From Chryseobacterium culicis (GTDB lineage Bacteria; Bacteroidota; Bacteroidia; Flavobacteriales; Weeksellaceae), in NCBI RefSeq assembly GCF_900108365.1, contig NZ_FNWQ01000002.1:992001-1056000 (forward strand): 64,000 nt of DNA, written 5' to 3'. Positions within the stretch are counted from its first letter, which is position 1, and every line of letters begins with the position of its first letter. The notes under the pieces were generated by a model. It was not told the DNA's origin, searched no databases, and saw nothing but the letters and a program-made list of their open reading frames with translations. Made by a program: the position numbers and the translations under genes. Positions 17,201-25,772 of this stretch are shown piece after piece.

Positions 17201-18748
17201 AGCAATGCTACACCCGGAAACCCAACATTTACGAATATTACACACAACTCTGTAAACATCAACTGGACCGCAGCCACCAACAATAATGCGTTTCTATTAG
17301 AGTACAGACCTGTAACAAGTCCTGCTTCTGCATGGACTGCTTTAAACCTGTCTGTTTTGGGTGGAAATCCGCCTGTGACAATCAATGCATTAACTCCTGC
17401 CACGACGTATGAGGTAAGAATTGCAGCAGTTTGCGGTAGCGGAATAGGAGTATACACTCCTGTGAAAACATTTACAACGAGATGTGATCCTACTCCTCCT
17501 TTTGTAACCATAAGCAATGTAACATCAGCCTCAGCAGTGATTACCTGGAACCCTATTGTTCCAAGTGCATCATATATATTGAGATGGAGAGAAGTAGGCA
17601 ATACTCCCTGGAATACTCCGACCGTTCCTCAGCCGCCGGCAAATTCGTATACGATTCAAAATCTTGATTCTTTCAAAACATATGAAGTGCAGGTTGCTAC
17701 TATCTGTGATGGGGAAACCGCACCTAATCCATGGTCTAACCCTAAGGTATTTACTACAGAAAGAATCTGCGAAATTCCTCCTCCGGGACTGATGATTACT
17801 CAAATCTTCCCTACGACGGCAGAAGTGGTGTGGGACGCGTTTCCGGGAGCTGCATATATCCTGAAGTACAGAAAAGTGGGAATTCCAAGCTGGACAGATG
17901 TTATGGTGACTACCAATACGTACACGATCACAGGTTTACTTGAGCTTACAAAGTATGAAATGCAGGTAGCCAATATCTGTAACGGTACACCGGGAAATTT
18001 CACGAAATTATATTATTTCACTACACCTACAGTGGTATACTGCCCGATGTCAGCAGCTAATTCTACAACGGAATTTATTTCAAAAGTGACTGTAAAGCCT
18101 ACTGGTAATAAGGAAATGATCAATGAATCTGCTGCCTCTACTTATTCTGATTTTACAGGAAATTCATTACATTTTATTGAGCTGACTCAAGGATCAAAAG
18201 GGAATCAGATCACCATTGATAAAACATTAAGCTCTGGCACCAATGCAGGAGTTGCAGTTTGGATTGACTTCAACAGAAACGGAGAATTCGACATCAATGA
18301 AAGAATTCTGGCAGACGGCCCCAACGGAAACCCAACCGCAGCTACTACATTCTCTGTACCTGATAATGCCTTTATAAGTATGACAGATTATAAGTATGTG
18401 GTAATGAGAGTCGCTTTACAAAAAGATGGTATCCCTGTAAACTGCACAGGTTTCAAGGATGGCGAAGTAGAAGATTATACGGTAAAAATTTCTAAACTGC
18501 CGGTACCAAACTCTCTCAACCAAGCGGATATTCATATTTATCCTAACCCGGTAAGTTCAATATTATATATAAAAAATATTAGCTTTAAAGCTCAATATAA
18601 GATCTACAGTGCTGCCGGGAGGTTAATATCAACCGGTATTATCCTGAACAATGCCATTGATGTAAGTAATCTTATCCACGGGATGTATATGATAGAGATA
18701 GAGGATGGAGGCGTAACCGTTCAGAAAAAATTTATTAAAGAATCTTAG
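14240..18748 (+). CDS. Giant secreted FN3/GEVEDY-repeat protein with T9SS type A sorting domain
   Basis: A 1502-residue exported protein. It has a signal peptide (1-20, ending HVRGQ) and an N-terminal jelly-roll-like region to about 200. Six fibronectin type III repeats begin near 206, 485, 738, 984, 1080 and 1175. Three GEVEDY domains have the signature near 723, 974 and 1408. The type IX secretion sorting domain is at about 1427-1502 (IYPNPVSSILYIKN...GMYMIEIEDGG). The GEVEDY units contain D-x-N-x-D loops (DFNGDGIFD, DWNRDGVF, DFNRNGEFD), probably calcium sites. No protease catalytic motif is seen, so an adhesin or matrix role is likely. First gene of a three-gene operon. Confidence 0.9.
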   Translation: MRKILPLILFFLIFTSHVRGQTCAPVPVPFLQSFGTGTLPACWTNQNPASTSTNVNVKWKFSGTAGYGVTGNGGKAAGTFAWVDASTPYAGEHTVELISPQINLSGLTNPYIKFEWLKDHLTALNGTVPAADNNELKLAVNNGSGWVQVWSGDTNAPEWRTVGIPLAASYVGATIQLKFTVDKDVAGNGNFYDDILLDEVQVIQAPTCFEPTALPATNIAPASATLNWAAPLAPAPAPANGYEYYYSTTNTPPVAATAGTPTPGTSASISSLTSGATYYWWVRSVCSSTDKSPWVAGSPFIPGQIGGGTATHAFLPVYSCSGFNYSQQIYLASEIGAAVGTNNYITAIRFFVSTTGTTQANYNQWTVYMGNTAQPDFATTSSWIPSSSLTQVYSGTLPAMTAGTWIEIPLSTPFLWDGSSNVVIGVDENSTGTSCTANWGSYSAGNNRGMIYYNASTNPDPSSPPIAVSRYAVLPRLQLTGTTLPSCTNTPPANIAVNTITASSANITWTAAANATYVVRYRIPPSVTWQTVTVTTPFTNTITLTSLIEQTQYEVQIATICGTQGAFSTPVSFTTPALTYCSAATATVTNGYINNVTMIGTNVPLTSNNSGATTYTDYSLDATKTITLLRNSANNTVSVGRSIISGTYSTNAWIDFNGDGIFDNNPTTTPGGERIMNLGFSSTTPVTSTFAVPANAYSGAGKIKMRVIVYSSTPANACGPLTGNGEVEDYYVKFIDLQPCTTAPPTNIAVNNITHNAAYVSWIPASNASYIIRWRQGSTGAWLPGAAGQTLPAGQSFYTITGLAEQTGYQVQIATVCNGSQGAFSPSVNFTTTPLTYCSMTGTGTNDFISNVKVTPVNFPVMDNTSVQTNYISYTTPATLINLEIGSQGNELSVSKEWAGTQYADAVNAWIDWNRDGVFTDAEKIMTSAASTTTPITANFDVPATGMYTGPLTTTMRVVLKRTSAPVMCADAANGEVEDYAVRLRPCSNATPGNPTFTNITHNSVNINWTAATNNNAFLLEYRPVTSPASAWTALNLSVLGGNPPVTINALTPATTYEVRIAAVCGSGIGVYTPVKTFTTRCDPTPPFVTISNVTSASAVITWNPIVPSASYILRWREVGNTPWNTPTVPQPPANSYTIQNLDSFKTYEVQVATICDGETAPNPWSNPKVFTTERICEIPPPGLMITQIFPTTAEVVWDAFPGAAYILKYRKVGIPSWTDVMVTTNTYTITGLLELTKYEMQVANICNGTPGNFTKLYYFTTPTVVYCPMSAANSTTEFISKVTVKPTGNKEMINESAASTYSDFTGNSLHFIELTQGSKGNQITIDKTLSSGTNAGVAVWIDFNRNGEFDINERILADGPNGNPTAATTFSVPDNAFISMTDYKYVVMRVALQKDGIPVNCTGFKDGEVEDYTVKISKLPVPNSLNQADIHIYPNPVSSILYIKNISFKAQYKIYSAAGRLISTGIILNNAIDVSNLIHGMYMIEIEDGGVTVQKKFIKES

Positions 18749-18797
18749 TCTATTTGTATATGAAAATTCAATTTTTAGAATCAAAACTTAATAATTC

Positions 18798-21623
18798 ATG
18801 AAAAACATTATATTCAGCTTATTATTTATCCTACTGAGCATTCCTGCTTTGGCTCAGAGAGATACGGATCACTGGTTCGCGCCTTACTATGCCTCAACAA
18901 GTTATACTCAGGCATTATATCTTTCCACTGATTCTGCAACCCCTTTTACCGTTACGGTTAACAGTAACAATAATCCCATTGGTACGGTAACGATCAGCAA
19001 AAATGCTCCACAGATATTTGTGGTACCCATTGCTGTTATTGCAGCTAATGTTACATCAGATGCTTTCAATATCATCAACAAGGGATTGCATGTACAGGGT
19101 ACCAAGCCGTTCTACTGTTCATTAAGAATTGTAAGCAGCACCACACACGCAGAAATCATAACCAGTAAGGGGAAAGCAGGAATCGGAAAGGAATTTTATG
19201 TAGCCGGAACTCCTACTACCTCATCATCCAGCGGTTATAATTTTACGGCAGGTATACTGGCCACAGAAAATAATACCGTAGTCACCGCTACATGGAACGG
19301 AAATGTGACATTCTTCGGTGCAGCACCTACAGGAACCAATACGCATACGGTTACTCTTAATAAAGGTCAGTCTTTTATTTTTGCAGGCGGACCGGGAACA
19401 GGCGGCCAAAATCAATCGGCTTTTATTGGGGCCAAAATTGTTTCGGATAAACCCATTACGCTTACCAACGGAAATGTTAATGGAAACTTCGGAAACAATA
19501 CAGGTTCTGGCTCAGATGCCATTCTTGACCAGTCTGTTCCCACAGACAGACTTGGAAGTACGTTTGCCATGGTAAGAACCAGATCTTCAGTGGATGATCT
19601 TGAGGGGGGTATTATTGTTGGAACCGAAGATCATACCCAGATATTCATCAATGGTTCCACAACACCTATTGCGACCATCAACAGTGGTGATTTTTACAGA
19701 ATTTCAGGAAACAATTATGTACAGCAGGGAAATTCAGGGCATTTTAATATGTTTATCACCACTTCAAAGAATGTTTATCTGTATCAGCTGGTTTCGGTAG
19801 GAAACAGCAGTGCAACATGTGGTTATAATTATATTCCGCCATTAAACTGTTTTCTGCCAAGAAAAATTGACGAGATCGGAAAAATTAACGAAATGCCTAC
19901 CGGAACGGGAACTTCAAGTACTGTTCCGAACGGAACTATAGTAAAATTAAATATTCTTACAGAAGCCGGAGCCAATGTGACCGTCAACGGAGTTCAGCCG
20001 CTCGCTTCAGAAGGTCCATTTCCATTAACGGGAAATAACAGCTGGGTAACCTACGCTATCCCTTCTATAACAGGAAATGTAACAGTTATTTCCGATAAAG
20101 CAGTAACTGCCGGTATTAATGGAGGGTACAGCACATCGGGATATGGAGGGTACTTTGCGGGTTTCTCCTCTATTCCATTAATTGCAAAGCAAACCGGTGA
20201 ATGTATTCCTGGTATTGTTCTGGAAGTTGATGACAGTTATGATACCTATCAGTGGTTCCTAAATGGGAATCCCATTAACGGAGCCAATTCAAATACTTTT
20301 ACACCATTGGTCTCAGGAAATTATACCGTAAGAATTGCTGTAGGATCATGTACTCCGGCTGTTACTCCAGTCTATAAAGTGTATACATGTCTTGAAGAAT
20401 CTACGAAAGCAATGACGGTGTGCGAAGGCTATCAGGCTATCGTTCCTGAGTTTACCAATTCCACCCAAAGCTATGTTCCGAGTACAGTAACGATCCTGAC
20501 ACCTCCGGTAAACGGAACGGCTACTGTGGATCCGGCTGGAGTTATTAATTATACACCTAACTTCGGTTATATGGGTACGGATACGATTGTTTACAAATTC
20601 TGTGGTAATAACCCGGATTTTACAGATTGCGAACAGGTTACTCTAACCTTAACGGTTTCTGAAAGCCCCATCGTTAAAGACGCAGCCTTAAAATCATGTT
20701 TTGAACCGTCTAATCCGGTACTTGGTAAATTTGACCTGACCTCTGCCGGAGTGAATGTACAGCCGGGAACCATTAAACAGTATTATCCCTCTCCTACTGA
20801 TGCACAAAACGGAACCAATGAAATTCTGACTCCCGCCAATTATATTGCTCCTGACGGAGTAGTCTACATCAAAGTAAGCAATGCCAACGGATGTTACAGA
20901 ATTGCAGAAGTGACTCTTACTGTCATCCCTCCTGCTTACTCAGATGTATTAAAAGATCAGATTATCTGTATGGAAAATACCACTACGTTAGATGCAGGGC
21001 CCGGATTTACTTCTTATCTATGGAGTACCGGTGATACCACACAATCCATCAAAAATGCAGGGGTTGGAACGTACTGGGTAGATCTTAAAACCAGAGAATG
21101 TACCACCAGACAGACTGTAAAGGTTTATCCTTCGGAAAACCCTGTCATTTCGGATATTAATATCAGCAACAACACTGTTACGCTTACTGTACTTGCGGGA
21201 AGTTCCCCTTATCAGTATTCAATGGATAATGTCAACTGGCAGCATGAAAATGTATTCACCAATGTTCCGCGGGGAAGCCATACTTTTTATGTAAAAGATG
21301 CTTACAACTGTATACCTGTAGAAGTAGAAATTACAGTTCCGAATCTGATCAATATCATCACTCCTAACGGAGACGGAATTAATGATGTACTGGATTATTC
21401 CGCTTTAGCCGGAAAACCGAATTTTACTTTCAGCATTTATGACAGATATGGAACCAAAATTCATGAGGGAAATCAACTAAACGGATATCAATGGGACGGA
21501 AGCATCGGCGGCAAGAAGGTCTCTACAGGAAACTACTGGTTTGATATGGGATGGAATGAGACCAACAGAAAGCAAACCCCAATTAAGTATACGGGATGGA
21601 TCATGGTAAAAAACAGAAATTAA
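18798..21623 (+). CDS. Secreted protein with gliding-motility-type (T9SS type B) C-terminal domain
   Basis: A 941-residue protein with a signal peptide (1-19, PALAQ). Residues about 20-450 resemble the IgGFc-binding-like module common in Bacteroidota surface proteins (DTDHWFAPYYASTSYTQALYLST, QSFIFAGGP). Ig/PKD-like units follow near 470-530, a cadherin-like unit at about 535-615 (NGTATVDPAGVINYTPNFGYMGTDTI), and SYLWSTGDTTQSI near 735. The C-terminus from about 853 (IITPNGDGINDVLDY ... SIYDRYGTKIHEG ... YTGWIMVKN) is the type B sorting domain. It starts 49 bases after the upstream gene. Likely surface-exposed; ligand unknown. Confidence 0.9.
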   Translation: MKNIIFSLLFILLSIPALAQRDTDHWFAPYYASTSYTQALYLSTDSATPFTVTVNSNNNPIGTVTISKNAPQIFVVPIAVIAANVTSDAFNIINKGLHVQGTKPFYCSLRIVSSTTHAEIITSKGKAGIGKEFYVAGTPTTSSSSGYNFTAGILATENNTVVTATWNGNVTFFGAAPTGTNTHTVTLNKGQSFIFAGGPGTGGQNQSAFIGAKIVSDKPITLTNGNVNGNFGNNTGSGSDAILDQSVPTDRLGSTFAMVRTRSSVDDLEGGIIVGTEDHTQIFINGSTTPIATINSGDFYRISGNNYVQQGNSGHFNMFITTSKNVYLYQLVSVGNSSATCGYNYIPPLNCFLPRKIDEIGKINEMPTGTGTSSTVPNGTIVKLNILTEAGANVTVNGVQPLASEGPFPLTGNNSWVTYAIPSITGNVTVISDKAVTAGINGGYSTSGYGGYFAGFSSIPLIAKQTGECIPGIVLEVDDSYDTYQWFLNGNPINGANSNTFTPLVSGNYTVRIAVGSCTPAVTPVYKVYTCLEESTKAMTVCEGYQAIVPEFTNSTQSYVPSTVTILTPPVNGTATVDPAGVINYTPNFGYMGTDTIVYKFCGNNPDFTDCEQVTLTLTVSESPIVKDAALKSCFEPSNPVLGKFDLTSAGVNVQPGTIKQYYPSPTDAQNGTNEILTPANYIAPDGVVYIKVSNANGCYRIAEVTLTVIPPAYSDVLKDQIICMENTTTLDAGPGFTSYLWSTGDTTQSIKNAGVGTYWVDLKTRECTTRQTVKVYPSENPVISDINISNNTVTLTVLAGSSPYQYSMDNVNWQHENVFTNVPRGSHTFYVKDAYNCIPVEVEITVPNLINIITPNGDGINDVLDYSALAGKPNFTFSIYDRYGTKIHEGNQLNGYQWDGSIGGKKVSTGNYWFDMGWNETNRKQTPIKYTGWIMVKNRN

Positions 21624-21651
21624 TGTCAATATTTAAATACCTATTACGAGC

Positions 21652-22086
21652 ATGAAAAAGCTATTTTATATATTCCTTGTTTTTATTTCAGGAGTACTTT
21701 CTGCCCAAAAAAACACTTCTGTGAAGTTTGCAGTCTACAATAATGCAATCGGCACTGCCGATATGTTTGATCTTTATAAGAACAGTATTGCAAATACAGC
21801 TGTTTTTAAAAAATCCGGCCTTCCCTCTCATCTGAAGAAGTTTGATTATCTGGCTGACAATGGTTTAATAGAAATAAAGTTTAAGAAAAATGCCGGCTAT
21901 CCCGACAGTTTATCTCTGGAAATGCTGAATGATCAAAATAATCTTCCGAAAGACAGACCTGTATTTATTGAAGGATATCAGTTCAATGATACTACTACTC
22001 TTGTGTATAATGAAATGATCAGCAACATAGAAGTTATAGACCATAACGGAGAGAAAAACATCCATATTTCCACCATAAGAAATTAA
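21652..22086 (+). CDS. Small exported protein of unknown function
   Basis: A 144-residue protein with a clear Sec signal peptide (LFYIFLVFISGVLSAQ). The mature part is about 125 residues, without cysteines or membrane segments, and I do not recognise a family. It starts 28 bases after the type B surface protein and shares its terminator, so it is the third gene of that operon and may be a partner or chaperone of the large proteins. That link is from gene order only. Confidence 0.75.
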   Translation: MKKLFYIFLVFISGVLSAQKNTSVKFAVYNNAIGTADMFDLYKNSIANTAVFKKSGLPSHLKKFDYLADNGLIEIKFKKNAGYPDSLSLEMLNDQNNLPKDRPVFIEGYQFNDTTTLVYNEMISNIEVIDHNGEKNIHISTIRN

Positions 22087-22119
22087 TGACCTGTTTTGAC
22101 GGAAATTAATTTAAAACCA

Positions 22120-22150
22120 GAGACTGTTTCACTTTGAAATAGTCTCTTTT
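22120..22150 (+). terminator. Terminator of the secreted-protein operon
   Basis: GAGACTGTTTCA (22120-22131) pairs with TGAAATAGTCTC (22135-22146) with one wobble pair, followed by TTTT. Confidence 0.85.
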
Positions 22151-22366
22151 CAGCTGGATGGATATTGACCTTCTTGCTATCGTGTAGTTTTCTGATTATG
22201 ATATGAAAGCATTACGGTTTTTGATCCATCTGCTCCGTGAAAAGCATACAACAATACTACTACGTTGCTACTACATCAGCTCTGAGCCATGTAAAACAGA
22301 TACATATCATATACTAAATGTACAAAAACTGTTATCAAACACCAATTATATTTAAAAATTAGCAAT

Positions 22367-22374
22367 TAATTTTG
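22367..22374 (+). promoter_or_regulatory. Possible -7 box of the tandem-hairpin transcript
   Basis: TAATTTTG matches TAnnTTTG and lies 30 bases before the first hairpin at 22404. No clear -33 element was found. Confidence 0.35.
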
Positions 22375-22379
22375 AGGGA

Positions 22380-22575
22380 CTGAAGAAAAACTTACGATAG
22401 ACTAACTGCAGTAAAAAGCAGTTAATCATGAGTGTACCGTGTACCTGTAGGAGAAACGAACTCCCGCAGGTACTTTTTAATCCATAAGAGAAAAGATCAT
22501 CATCACACCCTATATTTTTAATCATGCCAATAGTGTACCTGCAATATAAGTGGTTTTTTGCAGGTACCTTTTTTT
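22380..22575 (+). ncRNA. Candidate tandem hairpin RNA with two related terminators
   Basis: Three hairpins in a row: AACTGC/GCAGTT (22404-22423), GTACCTG/CAGGTAC plus GGAG/CTCC (22441-22473) followed by T5, and GTACCTGC/GCAGGTAC (22535-22567) followed by CT7. Hairpins two and three share the same GTACCTG stem and are each preceded by TTAATCATG, so they look like two diverged copies. This could be one RNA with read-through, or two consecutive small RNAs. No ORF of note is inside. Confidence 0.4.
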
Positions 22576-22626
22576 GAAAAAAATAGTAAATGCTGAAAAA
22601 CATCTCTTTCTGATTTAACTCCAGTC

Positions 22627-22665
22627 AAAAAAAACCAGGCTGTCTCAAAAAAACGAGACAGCCTG
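22627..22665 (-). terminator. Terminator after the 105-residue HTH gene
   Basis: CAGGCTGTCTC (22636-22646) and GAGACAGCCTG (22655-22665) form a perfect 11-bp stem. On the minus strand it is followed by GGT8. It directly follows the leftward gene at 22674. Confidence 0.85.
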
Positions 22666-22673
22666 ATAACATA

Positions 22674-22991
22674 CTAAATCAAAAATTGTTTCTTCCACTT
22701 GGCCACCGTATTACGGCTTAGTTTGAAATGCCTTGCCAATTCAGAATTATTAAGTTTATTCTTCGTTTGATAATCCAAAATTTCTAAAATAGATGTTTTG
22801 TCATAAGAACGATGCCTCTGATTAGCAAACTGGGTTTCCTGATCAGCTTTAGGAAAAATAATATTATTAATGGTGATAACATCTTTCACAGAAAATACTG
22901 TTTTAGATAAAATGGTTTCGCACTGTTCTTTTTTGGTAGGATATTTCACTAAAATATCCTCATATATTTTCTTGTAATCAGGATTCTGCAT
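22674..22991 (-). CDS. Small helix-turn-helix protein
   Basis: A 105-residue protein. The C-terminal 45 residues (SILEILDYQTKNKLNNSELARHFKLSRNTVAKWKKQF) form a homeodomain-like helix-turn-helix of the kind found in IS3-type transposase orfA and in small flavobacterial regulators. The N-terminus (DYKKIYEDILVKYPTKKEQCETIL) is helical. No transposase catalytic gene or terminal repeats are nearby, so it is more likely a stand-alone DNA-binding protein. It has its own strong terminator. The same type of C-terminus recurs at 33421-33843. Confidence 0.75.
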   Translation of the reverse strand: MQNPDYKKIYEDILVKYPTKKEQCETILSKTVFSVKDVITINNIIFPKADQETQFANQRHRSYDKTSILEILDYQTKNKLNNSELARHFKLSRNTVAKWKKQFLI

Positions 22992-23636
22992 TTCTTCAGT
23001 TTATTTGTTTTTATTGTATAATGTATCTTAGTTTTAGTTCCTGTTCTTATCCCTGAAGTTCATTTGATGCCTTCCGGGAAATCAAAGCCTTCATTCTCAT
23101 ATATTGCTAAAAATGAATATGTTTGTAACCTCTTTATTCACTTAATGCTTCCTGTCTTCAAATAAAAAACTGTTCAAGTCTTATTTTGGATCTGTGAAAC
23201 TTCAGTTATAGGTTGATATGAGGAATGAGCAGGCTTTGTATCCGGATTCATTTCAATTATCTAATGTTCTTTTTTTAAATCACAATATGAATAGTATACT
23301 CCCCTTACTGGACTTTCCTGAATATAAAAAATCAATCTCATAAAGAATTATAATCATCTGTTGAGGATCTGCCAGAAAAAGCGGTGGATTAAGTGTTAAA
23401 GCACTACAGCAATTCTTTTCCGATCTCTATGTGTTTTTTAATTCTGTTGCAAAAGTGTTATTTTTTGAATTGCATTCCAAGAAAAGAGGTATGACTTAGA
23501 TATTACTCGGAACTGTACATTATTTTTTTGAACCTTACATCAATTTATCATCTCTTCCATTTTGGCTCAGTATGCTTATAAAACCCTGTATAATTTCTGA
23601 TTATAGCACATCTCCGATCACTGTAACAGATTATTT
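22992..23636. other. 645-base gap without a recognised gene
   Basis: I see no ORF with a plausible start and no strong hairpin. The right part is the 3' flank of the first paralog. The left part holds the promoter of the leftward HTH gene. Confidence 0.4.
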
Positions 23637-24524
23637 TTATTTAAGATAAACATCTGCCCTTCCTATCGCGTGGTAAACTCTGACGTTTCCTACGGTACCT
23701 CCTTCATATTCTCTTCTTGCCTGTAAATCAAAGGTGTAAGTTCCGGGAGCAAGATTGGATATAGAATATACTGTTGCAAAATTAGAGTAGGTACTGATAT
23801 TACTAATCTGGTACCAGCTTACCATACTTACAGATCCGTATGTAGCCGCTGCAGCTCCTGATTGGACAATTTGGAAACGTAACGAGCCATATGCATTTTG
23901 TGCAGAATTATGTATCATTGTATAGCCTGTAAAATATAATACTACTTTTGCATTAGAAGAAGGAACAGTTACCGTAACAGAAGCATTAGGAACCGTAGTA
24001 TAGGCTGTTCCGGCAGGTAACCCCAATAGCTGTCCCGCTTGCACGGGTGTGCTGGAATTATAATCAACAAGATTCATGTTTGAATCAGCATCCAAATCCC
24101 AGCCATTAGCTGTACCAGCTGTGAGAGTGGCAGATTTTCCCGGCTGTAAAACAAAGGTATTGGTATTGGCGTTGTACCATCCTAAACGCATGATCTGGCC
24201 AGCAGCAGCAGTTAATGTCAGAGTACCGGATGTACTGTTGTTCTTGATATAATACTTTCTGCCTGTGAAATCTGATGTTGATCCATCCGTTGCAGACTTT
24301 GCAGGAAGAGCCAGCGACGAATTTCCGGTTCCGGAGAAAGAAACATGATAATCTGTAGGATTAAGCGCGCTCGCACCTGTTGTTGTAATTTCACGAAAAT
24401 TGCCTTCAATAGAACCTCTTACATCCAGGGTACTGGAAGGATTGGGTGTATTGATACCTACCTGAGAATAAGCAGGAGTTGATAAAAATAATATACCTGC
24501 CCAAAATAACAGTTGTGTTTTCAT
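23637..24524 (-). CDS. Exported paralog 1 of a six-gene array
   Basis: A 295-residue protein with a signal peptide (MKTQLLFWAGILFLSTPAYSQ). Then comes the conserved block VGINTPNPSSTLDVRGSIEGNFREIT, a beta-rich core (GRKYYIKNNSTSGTLTLTAAAGQIMRLG, LQPGKSATLTAGTANGWDLD) and a conserved C-terminus (NLAPGTYTFDLQARREYEGG...GRADVYLK). No T9SS sorting domain or lipobox is seen. I know this type only as a flavobacterial expansion without a defined function; the core resembles a beta-sandwich. Its immediate upstream region (24525-24758) shows no direct-repeat operator, so it may be read from upstream or controlled differently. Confidence 0.85.
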   Translation of the reverse strand: MKTQLLFWAGILFLSTPAYSQVGINTPNPSSTLDVRGSIEGNFREITTTGASALNPTDYHVSFSGTGNSSLALPAKSATDGSTSDFTGRKYYIKNNSTSGTLTLTAAAGQIMRLGWYNANTNTFVLQPGKSATLTAGTANGWDLDADSNMNLVDYNSSTPVQAGQLLGLPAGTAYTTVPNASVTVTVPSSNAKVVLYFTGYTMIHNSAQNAYGSLRFQIVQSGAAAATYGSVSMVSWYQISNISTYSNFATVYSISNLAPGTYTFDLQARREYEGGTVGNVRVYHAIGRADVYLK

Positions 24525-24579
24525 TGTGTTTTTCTTTTTGTTGTGTTAAAGTACGATCCCCGGTATGGGAACCTGCCAA

Positions 24580-24681
24580 GCTCTTATTAAAATAATAAAC
24601 CGCAATAATAAGAGCGTTGACTTTTCCTGAATTCGGCTCTGAGTTTTACAATATTGTATTAAAATTCTCTTCGGAATTCAG
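24580..24681. repeat. Inverted repeats between paralogs 1 and 2
   Basis: GCTCTTATTA (24580-24589) pairs with TAATAAGAGC (24606-24615) across 16 bases. CTGAATTC (24627-24634) pairs with GAATTCAG (24674-24681). Neither has an adjacent T-tract. They may be RNA-processing or 3'-end structures of the leftward transcript. Confidence 0.4.
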
Positions 24682-24758
24682 AGATTCATTGTGTGTTTTT
24701 AGAATCCTTTATAATATAGTATCACCCAAATAAAATATAATAGTAAATACCGTGTATT

Positions 24759-25652
24759 TTATTTTACATAAACTTCTGCTTTACCTGTGGATCCCAAAAT
24801 TCTGACAGCAGTTACGGTACCATTTTCACCAAGTCTGTTTACTGCAAAAGAAAATGTATAGGTTCCGGGAGCAAGATTGGTAACAGAATAGGTTGTAGAG
24901 AAATTAAATCTTTGGGCAGCGCCATTATAACTGTACCACTGGTCCTCTATAATATTATCATTACCTGCTCCATATTCTGCCGATGCTGTACCTGTCTGCT
25001 CAATATAGAATCTTACCCAACCAGATGAACCCGCGGCACCCACCGATTCTCCATATCCCGTAAAAGTTAATTCTACTTTTGCTCCTTTAAAAGGCACTGT
25101 GACAGTAACCGGAGAATCAGTCATAATATACCGGTCATTGCCACCGGGAGTTGGCGGTACATTTTGTACTGTCGTGGATGGCCCTTTGAAATCCATATCC
25201 GCAAGCTTCCAATCAGTCTTCGCATCGAGATCCCATCCATTAGCGCCACCGGCTGTAATAACGGCAGACATTCCCGGCTGTAAAATATACGTAGCAGTAC
25301 TGGCTGCATTACTTCCTAAGCGGATGATTTCTCCGGACGCGGCAGTTAAAGTCAGAGTGCTGGTTGTACTGTTGTTGCTGATATAATATTTTCTGCCTCT
25401 GAAATCGGCTGCTGTATTGTCTGAAGCAGATTTTGAAGGAATATTCAGCACAGAATCTGATGTTCCGGAAAAGGAAACATGATAATCTGTAGCATTAAGT
25501 GAAGTGGTGCCTGTAATTTCACGAAAGTTCCCTTCAATAGAACCTCTTACATCCAGGGTACTGGAGGGTGTAGGAGTCATAACGCCTACCTGGGAGTAAG
25601 CATGTACTGATAAAAATAAAGTACCTGCCAGGAATAAAAGTTGTGTTTTCAT
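24759..25652 (-). CDS. Exported paralog 2 of a six-gene array
   Basis: A protein of 297 residues counted from the ATG at 25652, which gives a standard signal peptide (MKTQLLFLAGTLFLSVHAYSQ). An upstream in-frame ATG at 25673 would add seven residues and lies in the TTTGCAA promoter block, so it is not preferred. The same block order as its sisters is kept: VGVMTPTPSSTLDVRGSIEGNFREIT, GRKYYISNNSTTSTLTLTAASGEIIRLG, LQPGMSAVITAGGANGWDLD, NLAPGTYTFSFAVNR. The middle segment (residues about 165-230) diverges. The function is unknown; export is clear. Confidence 0.85.
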   Translation of the reverse strand: MKTQLLFLAGTLFLSVHAYSQVGVMTPTPSSTLDVRGSIEGNFREITGTTSLNATDYHVSFSGTSDSVLNIPSKSASDNTAADFRGRKYYISNNSTTSTLTLTAASGEIIRLGSNAASTATYILQPGMSAVITAGGANGWDLDAKTDWKLADMDFKGPSTTVQNVPPTPGGNDRYIMTDSPVTVTVPFKGAKVELTFTGYGESVGAAGSSGWVRFYIEQTGTASAEYGAGNDNIIEDQWYSYNGAAQRFNFSTTYSVTNLAPGTYTFSFAVNRLGENGTVTAVRILGSTGKAEVYVK

Positions 25653-25772
25653 TGTGTTTTTTACTTTTTGCAAATCTTGTCCAGGATCTTAGATTATTAA
25701 ATCCAGATCAAAAATTTATATATTGTGTGTGTACTCCGGATTGAATAAACTCCGGCAATTGAATAAAATGTA

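Noticed and set aside
22674..22991. HTH gene as part of an insertion sequence
   Set aside because: No DDE partner gene, terminal inverted repeats or target duplications are visible; the same holds for 33421-33843.
25733..25766. Short tandem repeat ACTCCGG(C)A-TTGAATAAA
   Set aside because: Only two imperfect units, with no symmetry and no link to a promoter; likely incidental.
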